Origin: Defluviitaleaceae bacterium | GTDB lineage: Bacteria > Bacillota > Clostridia > Lachnospirales > WQUN01 | DNA: 37,028 nt | Direction of reading: 5' to 3' | Assembly: GCA_009780315.1 (NCBI GenBank) | Contig: WRAH01000026.1 | Coordinates: forward strand, 1 to 37,028 | Part shown: piece after piece, positions 1 to 7,806 of the stretch | Numbering within the stretch: the first letter of the stretch is position 1 | How the letters are laid out: each line of letters opens with the position of its first letter | Program-made: the position numbers and the translations under genes | Notes under the pieces: model-generated | The model's database searches: none | What the model was told of the DNA's origin: nothing | Seen by the model: the letters and a program-made list of their open reading frames with translations, nothing else

Positions 1-53
1 ATCTCAAGTCTGGGTCTATGCTTCTTACAAGCTCCCTCATGTTACAACCCCAC

Positions 54-162
54 AATCCGTTTGATTTTACGATGGTATTTTATCATTTTGATGCTTGCTT
101 ATCAACTAATTTGGGAAAAAACCTGAAAACCCTTGACAAGTATTAAATCCGCTTGATTTTAC
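54..162. repeat. 17-bp imperfect direct repeat pair before integrase remnant
   Basis: Two copies of a 17-base sequence, AATCCG(T/C)TTGATTTTAC, lie at 54-70 and 146-162. They match at 16 of 17 positions and start 92 bases apart. The second copy spans the stop codon (154-156) that closes the recombinase remnant's reading frame upstream. They could be recombinase-binding or junction repeats left by a lost element, or chance; nothing else in 1-156 reads as a gene. Confidence 0.45.
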
Positions 163-453
163 AGGGTAAATACACCACTAATTATCAATGCAATCACAAA
201 CAAGGCAATCAGCCGTGTTCAAGCCTATCGCATAATCAATGAAGCCGCCAATGCCATAGGCGTTACACATAAAGTCGGCGGGCATTCCCTCCGTAAAACA
301 TTTGGATATCATGCTTGGAATAGTGGTACTTCACCTGTAGTTTTGATGGAAATTTATAACCACAGCTCATATGCAGTGACTAAAAGATATCTTGGTGTAT
401 CACAAGACAATCAAAATATGGTCTATACAACTTTATGCTTTGACAAGACCTAA
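157..453 (+). pseudogene. Tyrosine recombinase (phage/ICE integrase), C-terminal remnant
   Basis: The open frame 157-453 encodes the C-terminal catalytic part of a tyrosine recombinase of the kind carried by Firmicutes phages and conjugative elements. Visible landmarks are the segment NKAISRVQAYRIINEAA, the H-x-x-R box HSLRKTFGYH (His at 283-285, Arg at 292-294), the second histidine in IYNHSS, and the nucleophilic Tyr in TKRYLGV (388-390). An in-frame TGA at 154-156 closes the frame upstream. The arm-binding and core-binding domains and the first catalytic Arg are absent, and there is no plausible start codon or ribosome site. It is therefore a truncated, inactive remnant of an element once inserted next to the cyclophilin gene. 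The divergent sequence in the first 20 or so codons may no longer be homologous. Confidence 0.8.
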
Positions 454-545
454 TCAAAATGTCACGCCTGAAATGATTTTACCACTTGTGCAGATTTTGT
501 CAATACATTTAATCAAAAACAACCCTATCTTATATCACATTCTAC

Positions 546-574
546 TTGTCATTGCCCTAAATTTTGTCTATGAT
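546..574 (+). promoter_or_regulatory. Predicted sigma-A promoter for the cyclophilin-polA operon
   Basis: TTGTCA (546-551) and TATGAT (569-574) are each one base from consensus and are separated by 17 bases. They lie about 30 bases upstream of the cyclophilin start codon. The stretch 454-605 between the recombinase remnant and this gene holds no other recognisable feature. Confidence 0.55.
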
Positions 575-605
575 AATGTCAAACAAATTTTAGGAGCGAT
601 TTATT

Positions 606-1091
606 ATGAACCCAATCGTAACAATTGAAATGGAAAACGGCGGAAAAATGATTTTGGAGCTTTATCCAGACATTGCGCCAAAAACAGTTGCAAATTTTAT
701 CAGTCTAGCCTGCGACGGCTTTTATGACGGGCTTACTTTTCACCGTATCATTCCCGGGTTTATGATTCAAGGCGGCTGTCCAGATGGTACAGGTATGGGC
801 AACCCTGGTTATAAAATTCCTGGAGAGTTTTCAAGCAATGGTTTTGAAAATGACCTTGAACATACAAAAGGTGTCATTTCCATGGCAAGAAGTGGCGACC
901 CTAATTCTGCTGGAAGCCAGTTTTTTATTATGCATGAGCATTCACCCCACCTTGACAGCAATTACGCCGCATTTGGCAAAATGACCGAAGGCGAAGACGT
1001 GCTTAATGCCATTGCAGAATGTGAAACAGGTTCACAAGACCGTCCGATTGACCCGCAAGTCATTAAATCCGTCACCATAGAGGCGGAATAA
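606..1091 (+). CDS. Peptidyl-prolyl cis-trans isomerase, cyclophilin type
   Basis: This is a 161-residue single-domain cyclophilin that would catalyse cis-trans isomerisation of X-Pro bonds during protein folding. There is no signal peptide, so it should be cytoplasmic. Core motifs are intact: FHRIIPGFMIQGG at residues 45-57, with the catalytic Arg47 and the pocket residues Phe52 and Gln55, and GSQFFI at 103-108. Length matches the small bacterial PpiB-like family. The ATG at 606 has a good ribosome site (AGGAG at 591-595). The stop codon is followed after only 3 bases by the GTG of polA, so the two are probably cotranscribed from the promoter at 546-574. Confidence 0.93.
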   Translation: MNPIVTIEMENGGKMILELYPDIAPKTVANFISLACDGFYDGLTFHRIIPGFMIQGGCPDGTGMGNPGYKIPGEFSSNGFENDLEHTKGVISMARSGDPNSAGSQFFIMHEHSPHLDSNYAAFGKMTEGEDVLNAIAECETGSQDRPIDPQVIKSVTIEAE

Positions 1092-1094
1092 ATA

Positions 1095-3761
1095 GTGAAA
1101 AACATGAAAATTTTACTCATCGATGGATTCAGCATACTCAACCGCGCATATTATGCACTACCTCCCCTAACAAATTCGTCAGGGGAGTATACTAACGCGG
1201 TTTTTGGTTTCATGAATATATTTTTTCGCTTTTTTGACGAGGAAAAACCAGATTATATCACTGTGGCATTTGATTTACCCCAACCTACTTTTCGCCATGA
1301 AAAATATGGAGCATACAAAGGAACGCGCCGCGCCATGCCTGACGAGCTTCGCGCCCAAGTGCCTACAATAAAAAATTTACTTGAAAAAATGAACATTCAT
1401 ATTGCATCCGTTGCAGGATATGAAGCTGATGATGTTATTGGTACCCTTTCAAGACAAGCGGTTGCACAAGGAATCAATGCTGTCATTGTTTCTGGTGACA
1501 AGGATTTATTACAACTTGCCACAGATGAAATTAAAATTCGTTTGCCTAAAACAAAAGGGGGCAAAACGGAAGTAGAAGATTATTTTGCTGTTGATGTAAT
1601 GGCAAAGTATGGCGTAACGCCAACGGCTTATATTGATGTAAAAGCCCTCATGGGCGATACTTCCGACAATATCCCCGGTGTACCAAGCATTGGTGAAGTC
1701 ACAGCTACAAAAATCATTGCCACCTATGGGTCATTAGACAATGCATTAAAAAATACTGGGGAAATCAAGCCTAAAAAAGCTTCTGAAAATTTAGCAACCT
1801 ATCGTGACCAAGCCATATTAAGCCGCGAACTGGCAACCATCTGCCTAGATGTACCTGTAGAACTTGCGCTTTCTGAACCAGCACACATGTGGAATGATGA
1901 AGCTTATGCAGAAGTAAAACGCCTAGAGTTGAAAACCCTATACAAACGCTTTGACGCTGCAAGAGACGGTAGTATTTTAGAATCCCCCCAAGTCAATGGG
2001 GTGAGTACAGATTATAAAATTATTACAACATTTACAGAAGCCGAAAAAATCTTCCAAGCAACATCCGTTGCAATTTCTTTTATATGGGACGATGTCAAAA
2101 ACGACCTCATAGGCATAGCTGTTGCTTCCGATAGTATGCACCCTGCTTATATACACGTGCAAACTATGCCTGAACTTCTAATAAAACAATGGCTGGAATC
2201 CCATGACATACAAAAATATGTATATGACTTAAAAAGTGAAATAGTTAAGCTTCGTGCCCTTGATATTCAGCTAAACGGCGTTACTTTTGATGTAATGCTG
2301 GCAGCATATGTGCTAGATGCATTACAGCCTAATAAAACCCCTGGGGATATTGCCGCAAGATATTTGCATGAAGCCATACCTACTTTTGAAGATATTTTAG
2401 ATAACAAAGGCAAGCGAGGCAAAGACCGCCGAAGTGCCGCAGACTTATCTGAAACGACAATCGCTCATTACGCCGCACGTGTGGCAGACTGTATTTTCCG
2501 TGCGCGTCCCATCATGGAAACAAAACTAGCAGAATCTAATCAAACGGACTTATTTTACAATATGGAGCTTCCATTAGCGCACATGTTGGCAGACATGGAG
2601 ACAATCGGCATAAAAGTAGATAAATCCACGCTAAAAGCCTTTGATGAAATCATGAATGACCGATTAACAGGGCTAACCGCCGCTATTTATGAACTTGCAG
2701 GGGAAGCATTTAACATAAACTCCCCAGCCCAGCTTGGCACAATCCTTTTTGAAAAACTAGGGTTAAGAGGTGGAAAGAAAACGCAAAAAGGTTACTCAAC
2801 TGCCGCTGATGTATTGGAAAAACTCGTGACCAAACATCCCCTTGTGCCATTGATTCTTGAATACCGCACCCATTCAAAACTAAAATCAACCTATATAGAC
2901 GGTCTTATGCCCCTTATAAAAGATGAAACTTCCCGCATACATTCAACTTTCCACCAGGCTTTGACCGCCACAGGACGGTTATCCAGTGCGGAACCAAATC
3001 TGCAAAATATCCCTGTGCGTACAGCACTTGGGCGGGAACTTCGCAAAGCTTTTGTTCCGGCAGAGGGTATGACCTTTATAGATGCTGACTATAGCCAAAT
3101 AGAACTGCGGCTTCTGGCGCATATTTCAGGTGACGAAGTACTCATTAAAGCATTCAAGGAAGACCAAGATATTCACCGTTTAACGGCTTCTCAAGTTCTA
3201 GGTATTGCCCCAGAAGATGTCACATCTGATGAGCGAAATAATGCAAAGGCTGTAAATTTCGGCATAGTTTATGGCATTTCTTCATTTGGTTTAAGTGACG
3301 ATTTAAAAATTCCTGTCAAAGAGGCAGAGCGGTATATTCAAGGTTATTTTGAAAAATATCCAAACGTAAAAACATACATGGACACCACTATCAAAAATGC
3401 AAAAAATGATGGTTTTGTTGCCACCATATACAATCGCCGCCGTGCCTTACCAGAACTAAAGTCTTCAAACTTCAATATGCGTTCCTTTGGCGAACGGGTG
3501 GCGATGAATATGCCCATTCAAGGAAGTGCTGCCGATATTATAAAAATTGCGATGATAAACGTTGCAAATCGCCTAAAGCGCGAAAACTTGCATACAAAAA
3601 TCATCTTACAAGTTCATGACGAGCTACTGCTTGAAGCACCATTGGAAGAAGTTGAGAAAGTACGGCATATACTAAAAGAGGAAATGGAAAATGTAATCGC
3701 TTTATCCGTACCCCTTGTGGCAGATGTCAATACAGGAGACAGTTGGTATGACACAAAATAA
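1095..3761 (+). CDS. polA: DNA polymerase I
   Basis: This 888-residue family A DNA polymerase would fill gaps and remove primers in repair and lagging-strand maturation. The N-terminal 5'-nuclease domain (about residues 1-290) has the acidic SGDKDLLQL motif around Asp135/Asp137. The polymerase domain carries motif A (DADYSQIELR from residue 663), motif B (RNNAKAVNFGIVYG from 714) and motif C (QVHDE at 839-843). The middle 3'-5' exonuclease-like domain lacks the usual D-x-E: near residue 325-335 it reads SFIWDD. It is therefore probably proofreading-deficient, as in Bacillus-type Pol I (family knowledge plus inference). The GTG start at 1095 is chosen because GAGGCGG at 1080-1086 is well spaced; an ATG at 1104 is the alternative. 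It overlaps coaE by 14 bases. Confidence 0.97.
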   Translation: MKNMKILLIDGFSILNRAYYALPPLTNSSGEYTNAVFGFMNIFFRFFDEEKPDYITVAFDLPQPTFRHEKYGAYKGTRRAMPDELRAQVPTIKNLLEKMNIHIASVAGYEADDVIGTLSRQAVAQGINAVIVSGDKDLLQLATDEIKIRLPKTKGGKTEVEDYFAVDVMAKYGVTPTAYIDVKALMGDTSDNIPGVPSIGEVTATKIIATYGSLDNALKNTGEIKPKKASENLATYRDQAILSRELATICLDVPVELALSEPAHMWNDEAYAEVKRLELKTLYKRFDAARDGSILESPQVNGVSTDYKIITTFTEAEKIFQATSVAISFIWDDVKNDLIGIAVASDSMHPAYIHVQTMPELLIKQWLESHDIQKYVYDLKSEIVKLRALDIQLNGVTFDVMLAAYVLDALQPNKTPGDIAARYLHEAIPTFEDILDNKGKRGKDRRSAADLSETTIAHYAARVADCIFRARPIMETKLAESNQTDLFYNMELPLAHMLADMETIGIKVDKSTLKAFDEIMNDRLTGLTAAIYELAGEAFNINSPAQLGTILFEKLGLRGGKKTQKGYSTAADVLEKLVTKHPLVPLILEYRTHSKLKSTYIDGLMPLIKDETSRIHSTFHQALTATGRLSSAEPNLQNIPVRTALGRELRKAFVPAEGMTFIDADYSQIELRLLAHISGDEVLIKAFKEDQDIHRLTASQVLGIAPEDVTSDERNNAKAVNFGIVYGISSFGLSDDLKIPVKEAERYIQGYFEKYPNVKTYMDTTIKNAKNDGFVATIYNRRRALPELKSSNFNMRSFGERVAMNMPIQGSAADIIKIAMINVANRLKRENLHTKIILQVHDELLLEAPLEEVEKVRHILKEEMENVIALSVPLVADVNTGDSWYDTK

Positions 3762-4359
3762 TTTTCTAATCATAGGTATAACAGGTATAACCGGCAGCGG
3801 CACAAGTACCGTGGCAAAAATATTAGAAACTCATGGTGGTTTTGTAATTACTGCTGACAAATTAGCCCACGAAGTCATGGGCAAAGGTGAAAATGCCTAC
3901 GCCGAAATTGTAAAATTTTTCGGCAAGGGCATTTTGGATGATGAGAATAATAATGAAATAAACCGCCGCGCACTAGGCACGTTGGTATTTGGCACAGAAA
4001 ATAAGGCGAAACTAGAAAGACTAGAGCAAATCATCCATCCACATGTCATAGCAAAAATCATGACACATATAGAAGAAGCAAAAGCTTCTGGTAAATACAA
4101 TTTTGCAGTCATAGATGCACCTTTGTTAATCGAATCAGGTTTAAACGCAATTTGCACAATAACATGTTTAGTCACCGCATCAGAGCCAACACGAATAACC
4201 CGCATAATAAACAGGGACAACATAGATGAAATCACTGCAAAACACCGTCTGCAAAGCCGTAAAGGCGATGAATTTTTACGACCTCATGCAGATGTAGTGA
4301 TTGAAAACAATAGTGATTTAACTACGTTGCGCCAAAGCATAAGTAAGGAGCTTCTATGA
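3748..4359 (+). CDS. coaE: Dephospho-CoA kinase, P-loop Lys replaced by Thr
   Basis: This 203-residue CoaE homologue would catalyse the last step of coenzyme A synthesis, ATP-dependent 3'-phosphorylation of dephospho-CoA. Family marks are the N-terminal P-loop, the acceptor-site segment TADKLAHEV (catalytic-base Asp37), INRRALGTLVF, LEQIIHPHV and VIDAPLLIESGL. Length is normal. The ATG at 3748 is chosen over the upstream in-frame ATG at 3715 because CAGGAGA at 3733-3739 sits 8 bases before it and the alignment begins there. The oddity is that the Walker A loop reads GITGSGTST (residues 13-21), with Thr19 (ACA, 3802-3804) where Lys is expected. One base change (ACA to AAA) would restore Lys, so read error must be excluded. 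The gene overlaps polA by 14 bases and the next gene by 4. Confidence 0.88.
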   Translation: MTQNNFLIIGITGITGSGTSTVAKILETHGGFVITADKLAHEVMGKGENAYAEIVKFFGKGILDDENNNEINRRALGTLVFGTENKAKLERLEQIIHPHVIAKIMTHIEEAKASGKYNFAVIDAPLLIESGLNAICTITCLVTASEPTRITRIINRDNIDEITAKHRLQSRKGDEFLRPHADVVIENNSDLTTLRQSISKELL

Positions 4360-4904
4360 AAAAATGGGTATTACTTGCTATGGTCATTTTATCTATCATT
4401 GCAGGATTGATGGCAATAAATATTCGCTTTCCTGTGAGATATCTTGATATAGTGCATGAACACACAGGAGACCTTGAACCCGCGCTGATTTTGGCTGTCA
4501 TTATGGCAGAAAGCAGCTTTAGACAAGGTGCAGAATCTCACCGTGGTGCCCAAGGGCTTATGCAGCTTATGCCAGCAACTGCGGAAGACATCGCCCAACA
4601 AATGGGAATGACTAATTTTCATCCAGAAGATGTATGGCAACCTGAAACGAATATTGCCATGGGAAGTTTTTATTTAAATCGCCTAGTTAATCTTTTTGAT
4701 GGCAATATCGATAACGCTTTAGCGGCATACAATGCAGGACGCGGTAATGTCAATCGCTGGCTTTCTGACCCTGATTTTTCACATGATGGAGAAAATATCC
4801 ACACTATCCCTTTTCCTGAAACATATAATTATCTACGCCGCGTACACTTTAATAGGCGTATCTACAATATCATCTTGACACTCACCAGAAGGACGAACCC
4901 CTAA
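4356..4904 (+). CDS. Membrane-anchored lytic transglycosylase (Slt-type)
   Basis: This 182-residue protein has one N-terminal hydrophobic segment (residues 4-23) followed by an extracellular SLT domain that cleaves peptidoglycan glycan strands to 1,6-anhydro products. The domain marks are the catalytic Glu52 in AVIMAESSF, GLMQLMP (67-73), the N-terminal helices of the lysozyme-like fold, and AAYNAGRGNV near residues 126-135. The ATG overlaps the coaE stop (ATGA), and the stop overlaps the next start (TAATG), so it is translationally coupled on both sides. The hydrophobic segment has no lipobox, so a membrane anchor or uncleaved signal is likely. Its position in a polA-coaE operon suggests constitutive housekeeping expression. 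Confidence 0.92.
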   Translation: MKKWVLLAMVILSIIAGLMAINIRFPVRYLDIVHEHTGDLEPALILAVIMAESSFRQGAESHRGAQGLMQLMPATAEDIAQQMGMTNFHPEDVWQPETNIAMGSFYLNRLVNLFDGNIDNALAAYNAGRGNVNRWLSDPDFSHDGENIHTIPFPETYNYLRRVHFNRRIYNIILTLTRRTNP

Positions 4905-6496
4905 TGAAATTGCTCATCACACTTTCTATACTTATATTTTTTTTAACATCCTGTGGCGGAGACCATTTGCGCATAGGTCCATCAGGTATGACACAGCCAG
5001 CACCTGTAGATGCTGGGCTGTATGATGAATACGAAGAAGTGCTTGATACCGAAACTGTACCCATAGACGCATACTTCATGGGTATGGTAGAAGCAGATGA
5101 AGTCCTGCGCCTTCACATGCGTCCGCCAATGACATTAAATCCACTTTTAAATGAAGATGTCACTGTGGCGCGAATCTTGCGCCTTATTTTTGAGCCTCTG
5201 GCAATTTTAGATGATGAACTGCGTATTACAGGTCATCTTGCATCACTAGACTTTGCATCTGATTTTTCCGGCGTAATGGTAACAATCCGTGATGATGCCA
5301 TTTGGAGTGATGGTATACCCGTGACTTCCGACGATTTGATTTTCTCTGTTGAAACCTTGCGAACAGCGCCTATCCAAGCAATTTATCGCGCCAATGTGCA
5401 AAATATCGCAAGTATGGAGCGCATCAATGCAAAAACTGTACAAATCACATTTATACAAGCATCCATAACATCAGGTTATGCGTTAAATTTCCCCATCATT
5501 CCTGAGCATTTGTACAGTGGTGAAACCAATCCTCAAAGTGAGCGCAACATGAATCCAATCGGCAATGGATTATTTGTTTTTTATGAACACACGCCAATCC
5601 GAAGTATCACTTTGCACCGAAGCAACACCAGTTTTCGCCGCCGTCCACAAATAGAAGAAATTGAAGTCATTTTTCTTCCCAACACCGAAACGGATTTATA
5701 TGCTTTTGACCGTGGGCGCATAGACGCAATTCGTCTTCCTCTTACAGAATGGGCGCAGCATCATACTGCCCGTACCCCTAGATATGAAGTTTTTTCTGCA
5801 ATGTATTTTGAATTTATTGGTTTTAATTTTCGCAATCCTATCTTTCGTGACATTCACACACGCCAAGGCATTGCCCATGCATTTGATATTCACGAAGCCG
5901 TCAATGCTGTATATATGGCACACGCTGTGCCATCTATCACACCCATTCACCCCCACAGCTGGGCGGCAAGCGATATAACAGCCCCAACTTTTGACCCTGC
6001 TCGCGCGTCTGCTTTACTAGGAACACTTGGTCAATTTCAACCATTGGTGATTTTAGTGAATGCAGAAAATCCCCAAAGAGTTAGTATGGCTGGGCGTTTA
6101 GCCGCAAGCTTGATAGACGCAGGTGTACCTGCTCAAGTAGAAATCCTTTCCTCTGATGAATATTTTGAACGGCTAAACAGTCATGATTTTGACCTTTTTA
6201 TAGGTGGTGCAAACTTGCCTTTTGCACCAGACATGCAATTTTTATTTCAAAGCGGTGGATTATTCCAGCATGACGCAGTGTTGGAAAGCCATTTTTCAAG
6301 CATGATTATTGCCTCTACAGAAAATGCATATCTACAAGCCGTATCACAATTTCAGCAATCATTCACAGAGCGTCTGCCTGTTATCGGTTTAGCCTTTCGT
6401 CATTCAGCAGTATTAACAAATTCCCGAATAATTAACAATATAAACCCTGCTCCAGACCACATCTTTGCAGGAATAAATGAATGGGTGATAGAATAA
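4904..6496 (+). CDS. Family 5 (peptide-type) ABC solute-binding lipoprotein, orphan
   Basis: This 530-residue lipoprotein has a short signal peptide ending in the lipobox LTSC (Cys17), then an acidic linker, then a bacterial extracellular solute-binding family 5 domain (OppA/DppA class). Segments typical of the family include LRLIFEPLAIL, WSDGIPVTSDDLIFSVETL, and the late domain with FRDIHTRQGIAHAFD. It would capture peptides or related ligands at the outer face of the membrane. No permease or ATPase gene accompanies it, so it is either an orphan receptor for a transporter encoded elsewhere or has a sensing or envelope role. It overlaps the lytic transglycosylase by one base (TAATG), which may link it to uptake of cell-wall peptides; that is inference. 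Confidence 0.85.
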   Translation: MKLLITLSILIFFLTSCGGDHLRIGPSGMTQPAPVDAGLYDEYEEVLDTETVPIDAYFMGMVEADEVLRLHMRPPMTLNPLLNEDVTVARILRLIFEPLAILDDELRITGHLASLDFASDFSGVMVTIRDDAIWSDGIPVTSDDLIFSVETLRTAPIQAIYRANVQNIASMERINAKTVQITFIQASITSGYALNFPIIPEHLYSGETNPQSERNMNPIGNGLFVFYEHTPIRSITLHRSNTSFRRRPQIEEIEVIFLPNTETDLYAFDRGRIDAIRLPLTEWAQHHTARTPRYEVFSAMYFEFIGFNFRNPIFRDIHTRQGIAHAFDIHEAVNAVYMAHAVPSITPIHPHSWAASDITAPTFDPARASALLGTLGQFQPLVILVNAENPQRVSMAGRLAASLIDAGVPAQVEILSSDEYFERLNSHDFDLFIGGANLPFAPDMQFLFQSGGLFQHDAVLESHFSSMIIASTENAYLQAVSQFQQSFTERLPVIGLAFRHSAVLTNSRIINNINPAPDHIFAGINEWVIE

Positions 6497-6566
6497 TTGG
6501 AATATTTTTCCTTGATTTGGACTATATTTATTAGTAGGACAAATTTACACTAAAGGAGAATACTTT

Positions 6567-6887
6567 ATGGCGAACGCATTGCAATCAGTAGCATATCCTA
6601 TAAGTTCACCAGAGGCTGGTAGATGGGGCGGGGTATCAGTGTTTCCAAAATCAAAGAAAAAACAGGCAAATTCCAAGCGGTTAAGCCGTGAAGACATGGA
6701 AATTGTAGCAGCACTAGAAGCGGTCAAAAGCGATATGGATTTTCTACATAATTGCTTCGACCATACAACCGATGCAATTTTAGTAGACAGTCTCATTTAT
6801 GAACTCAAAGCAGCCAACCTAAAATACAAATACTATTTAAATCTATGTAAGGAAAAAGGCATTGTGGGGGGCGTGGATTTATTATGA
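6567..6887 (+). CDS. YaaL-like DUF2508 family protein
   Basis: This 106-residue soluble protein matches the YaaL/DUF2508 pattern: a helical C-terminal half with conserved DxxLVDSLIYELKAANLKYKYYL-type spacing (about residues 68-90), preceded by a basic stretch PKSKKKQANSKR (about 28-39). Function is unknown. In Bacillus, yaaL lies just before bofA, and the same neighbour relation is seen here, which strengthens both calls. The ATG has AAAGGAGAA upstream at 6552-6560. The N-terminal 25 residues are extra relative to Bacillus YaaL as I remember it. Confidence 0.72.
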   Translation: MANALQSVAYPISSPEAGRWGGVSVFPKSKKKQANSKRLSREDMEIVAALEAVKSDMDFLHNCFDHTTDAILVDSLIYELKAANLKYKYYLNLCKEKGIVGGVDLL

Positions 6888-6924
6888 TGTTTAAACATAA
6901 ACAGATGGCTAAAGGCGGTATATC

Positions 6925-7182
6925 ATGAGTGCAACGATGTGGTTAGTTGCTGCACTAGGCTTTGGATTTTTTGCATATCTTATATACACTCGCCAATTCA
7001 AATGGCTTCTGGGCGTAGTTCGTAATATAGCCCTTGGCATTGGCGGCATTCTGCTTTTCAACTTCCTATTTGCAGGAATGGGATTAGCTGTGGGTATAAA
7101 CGCAGTTACAGCAATGGTTGTAGGGCTACTTGGCGCACCAGGTTTTTTGTTATTGTATGCAACACAAATGCTTGTGAGTTGA
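6925..7182 (+). CDS. BofA-like membrane protein (pro-sigma-K processing inhibitor family)
   Basis: This 85-residue protein consists almost entirely of hydrophobic segments (about residues 5-20, 28-50 and 57-82) with a glycine-rich C-terminal part containing GINAVTAMVVGLLGAPGF, the conserved end of the BofA family. In sporulating Bacillus, BofA holds the SpoIVFB protease inactive in the forespore outer membrane; whether this homologue does the same is inference. The ATG at 6925 follows AAAGGCGG at 6911-6918. It starts 37 bases after the YaaL-like gene on the same strand, reproducing the yaaL-bofA pair. Its presence points to a sporulating ancestor. Confidence 0.8.
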   Translation: MSATMWLVAALGFGFFAYLIYTRQFKWLLGVVRNIALGIGGILLFNFLFAGMGLAVGINAVTAMVVGLLGAPGFLLLYATQMLVS

Positions 7183-7217
7183 AATACAAAAAAGTTGCAT
7201 GAAAACCCATTATCTTC

Positions 7218-7246
7218 TTGACATTTTTGCATGACATCTTTATAAT
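7218..7246 (+). promoter_or_regulatory. Consensus sigma-A promoter of tRNA-Trp
   Basis: A perfect TTGACA (7218-7223), a 17-base spacer and a perfect TATAAT (7241-7246) lie 32 bases upstream of tRNA-Trp. This is the best promoter match noticed in the window. Confidence 0.85.
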
Positions 7247-7253
7247 AACACCT

Positions 7254-7275
7254 GTGAGACATCCCCCTGTCTCAC
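7254..7275 (+). promoter_or_regulatory. Hairpin in the tRNA-Trp 5' leader
   Basis: GTGAGAC (7254-7260) and GTCTCAC (7269-7275) form a perfect 7-bp inverted repeat around an 8-base loop, ending two bases before the mature tRNA. It would be at the very start of the primary transcript and may influence RNase P processing or stability; its function is unknown. Confidence 0.5.
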
Positions 7276-7277
7276 CT

Positions 7278-7350
7278 AGGAGCATAGTTCAGTTGGTAGA
7301 ACGTCGGTCTCCAAAACCGGATGTCGAGGGTTCAAGTCCTTCTGCTCCTG
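7278..7350 (+). tRNA. tRNA-Trp (CCA anticodon)
   Basis: All four arms fold. The acceptor stem is AGGAGCA/TGCTCCT, the D stem GTTC/GAAC, the anticodon stem TCGGT/ACCGG with loop CTCCAAA (anticodon CCA at 7311-7313), and the T stem GAGGG/CCTTC with loop TTCAAGT. The discriminator is G, as expected for tryptophan. CCA is not encoded. The gene has a consensus promoter upstream and a terminator downstream. Its 3' half, from the anticodon loop on, is repeated at 8434, marking it as the target of an integrated element. Confidence 0.97.
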
Positions 7351-7362
7351 TAAAAATGTAAA

Positions 7363-7403
7363 GGTTGATTTTCCTAGGTTTCCGTAGGGAATCAGCCTTT
7401 TTT
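7363..7403 (+). terminator. Rho-independent terminator after tRNA-Trp
   Basis: GGTTGATTTTCCTA (7363-7376) pairs with TAGGGAATCAGCC (7385-7397) around an 8-base loop, with one bulged T and wobble pairs, and is followed by TTTTTT. It ends the tRNA transcript; the copy at 8489 is a diverged duplicate. Confidence 0.8.
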
Positions 7404-7538
7404 ACTACATTGAAAGCCTACCAATTTTAGGTAGCAGATATCATGCGTTTGTAGGTATTCTCAATTGATTTCATCTGTTATGGCGTTGAATGGACGCTAA
7501 ATTACAGTAACCAAACCAGTGATTACATGGATTTGTGA

Positions 7539-7631
7539 GTAAGCGACGACGACAGCGACGGAGTTCCTAATGCTATTAACTACAAGTCATTGCAGATACT
7601 AAACAGGTTCTTAGAGGAGAGGGATAATTAA
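7539..7631 (+). pseudogene. Asp-rich open frame without a start, ending at the next start codon
   Basis: From 7539 the frame reads through SDDDSDGVPNAINYKSL and about 13 further residues and stops at TAA 7629-7631, which shares its last base with the ATG of the next gene. There is no start codon in the visible frame; a TGA lies just before it at 7536-7538. The Asp-rich DSDGVPN stretch resembles calcium-binding thrombospondin-3-like repeats, but this is too short to judge. It may be the 3' remnant of a truncated gene or chance. Confidence 0.2.
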
Positions 7632-7795
7632 TGGCTCGAAAAATTCGGAGTGACATTACAGTGGGTAGCTTAGAAGAAAAATTAGGTGTAGCACCAGGTA
7701 CAATTAGAAACCCAGATGGACGAGATACTCGCTCGGATAAAAAGCTAGGGACACTTCGCAAAGAAGCTGAAAAGATAAAATCTAAGAAAAAGTAG
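7631..7795 (+). CDS. Small basic protein of unknown function (54 aa)
   Basis: An ATG at 7631 with a strong ribosome site (GAGGAGAGG, 7613-7621) opens a 54-codon frame ending at 7795. The protein is rich in Lys and Arg. The segment SLEEKLGVAPGTIRN (residues 13-27) has the spacing of a small helix-turn-helix, followed by a charged NPDGRDTRSDKKLG stretch and a Lys-rich tail ending KIKSKKK. I do not recognise the family; a DNA-binding or excisionase-like role is only a guess from composition. It is the first of three tightly spaced genes inside the tRNA-Trp element. It is reported because the ribosome site, codon pattern and operon position are convincing despite the short length. Confidence 0.65.
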   Translation: MARKIRSDITVGSLEEKLGVAPGTIRNPDGRDTRSDKKLGTLRKEAEKIKSKKK

Positions 7796-7806
7796 GGGAT
7801 TTTAAG

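Noticed and set aside
392..628. 78-residue plus-strand frame
   Set aside because: It runs out of frame across the recombinase remnant's end and into the cyclophilin start, has no ribosome site, and shows no recognisable protein pattern.
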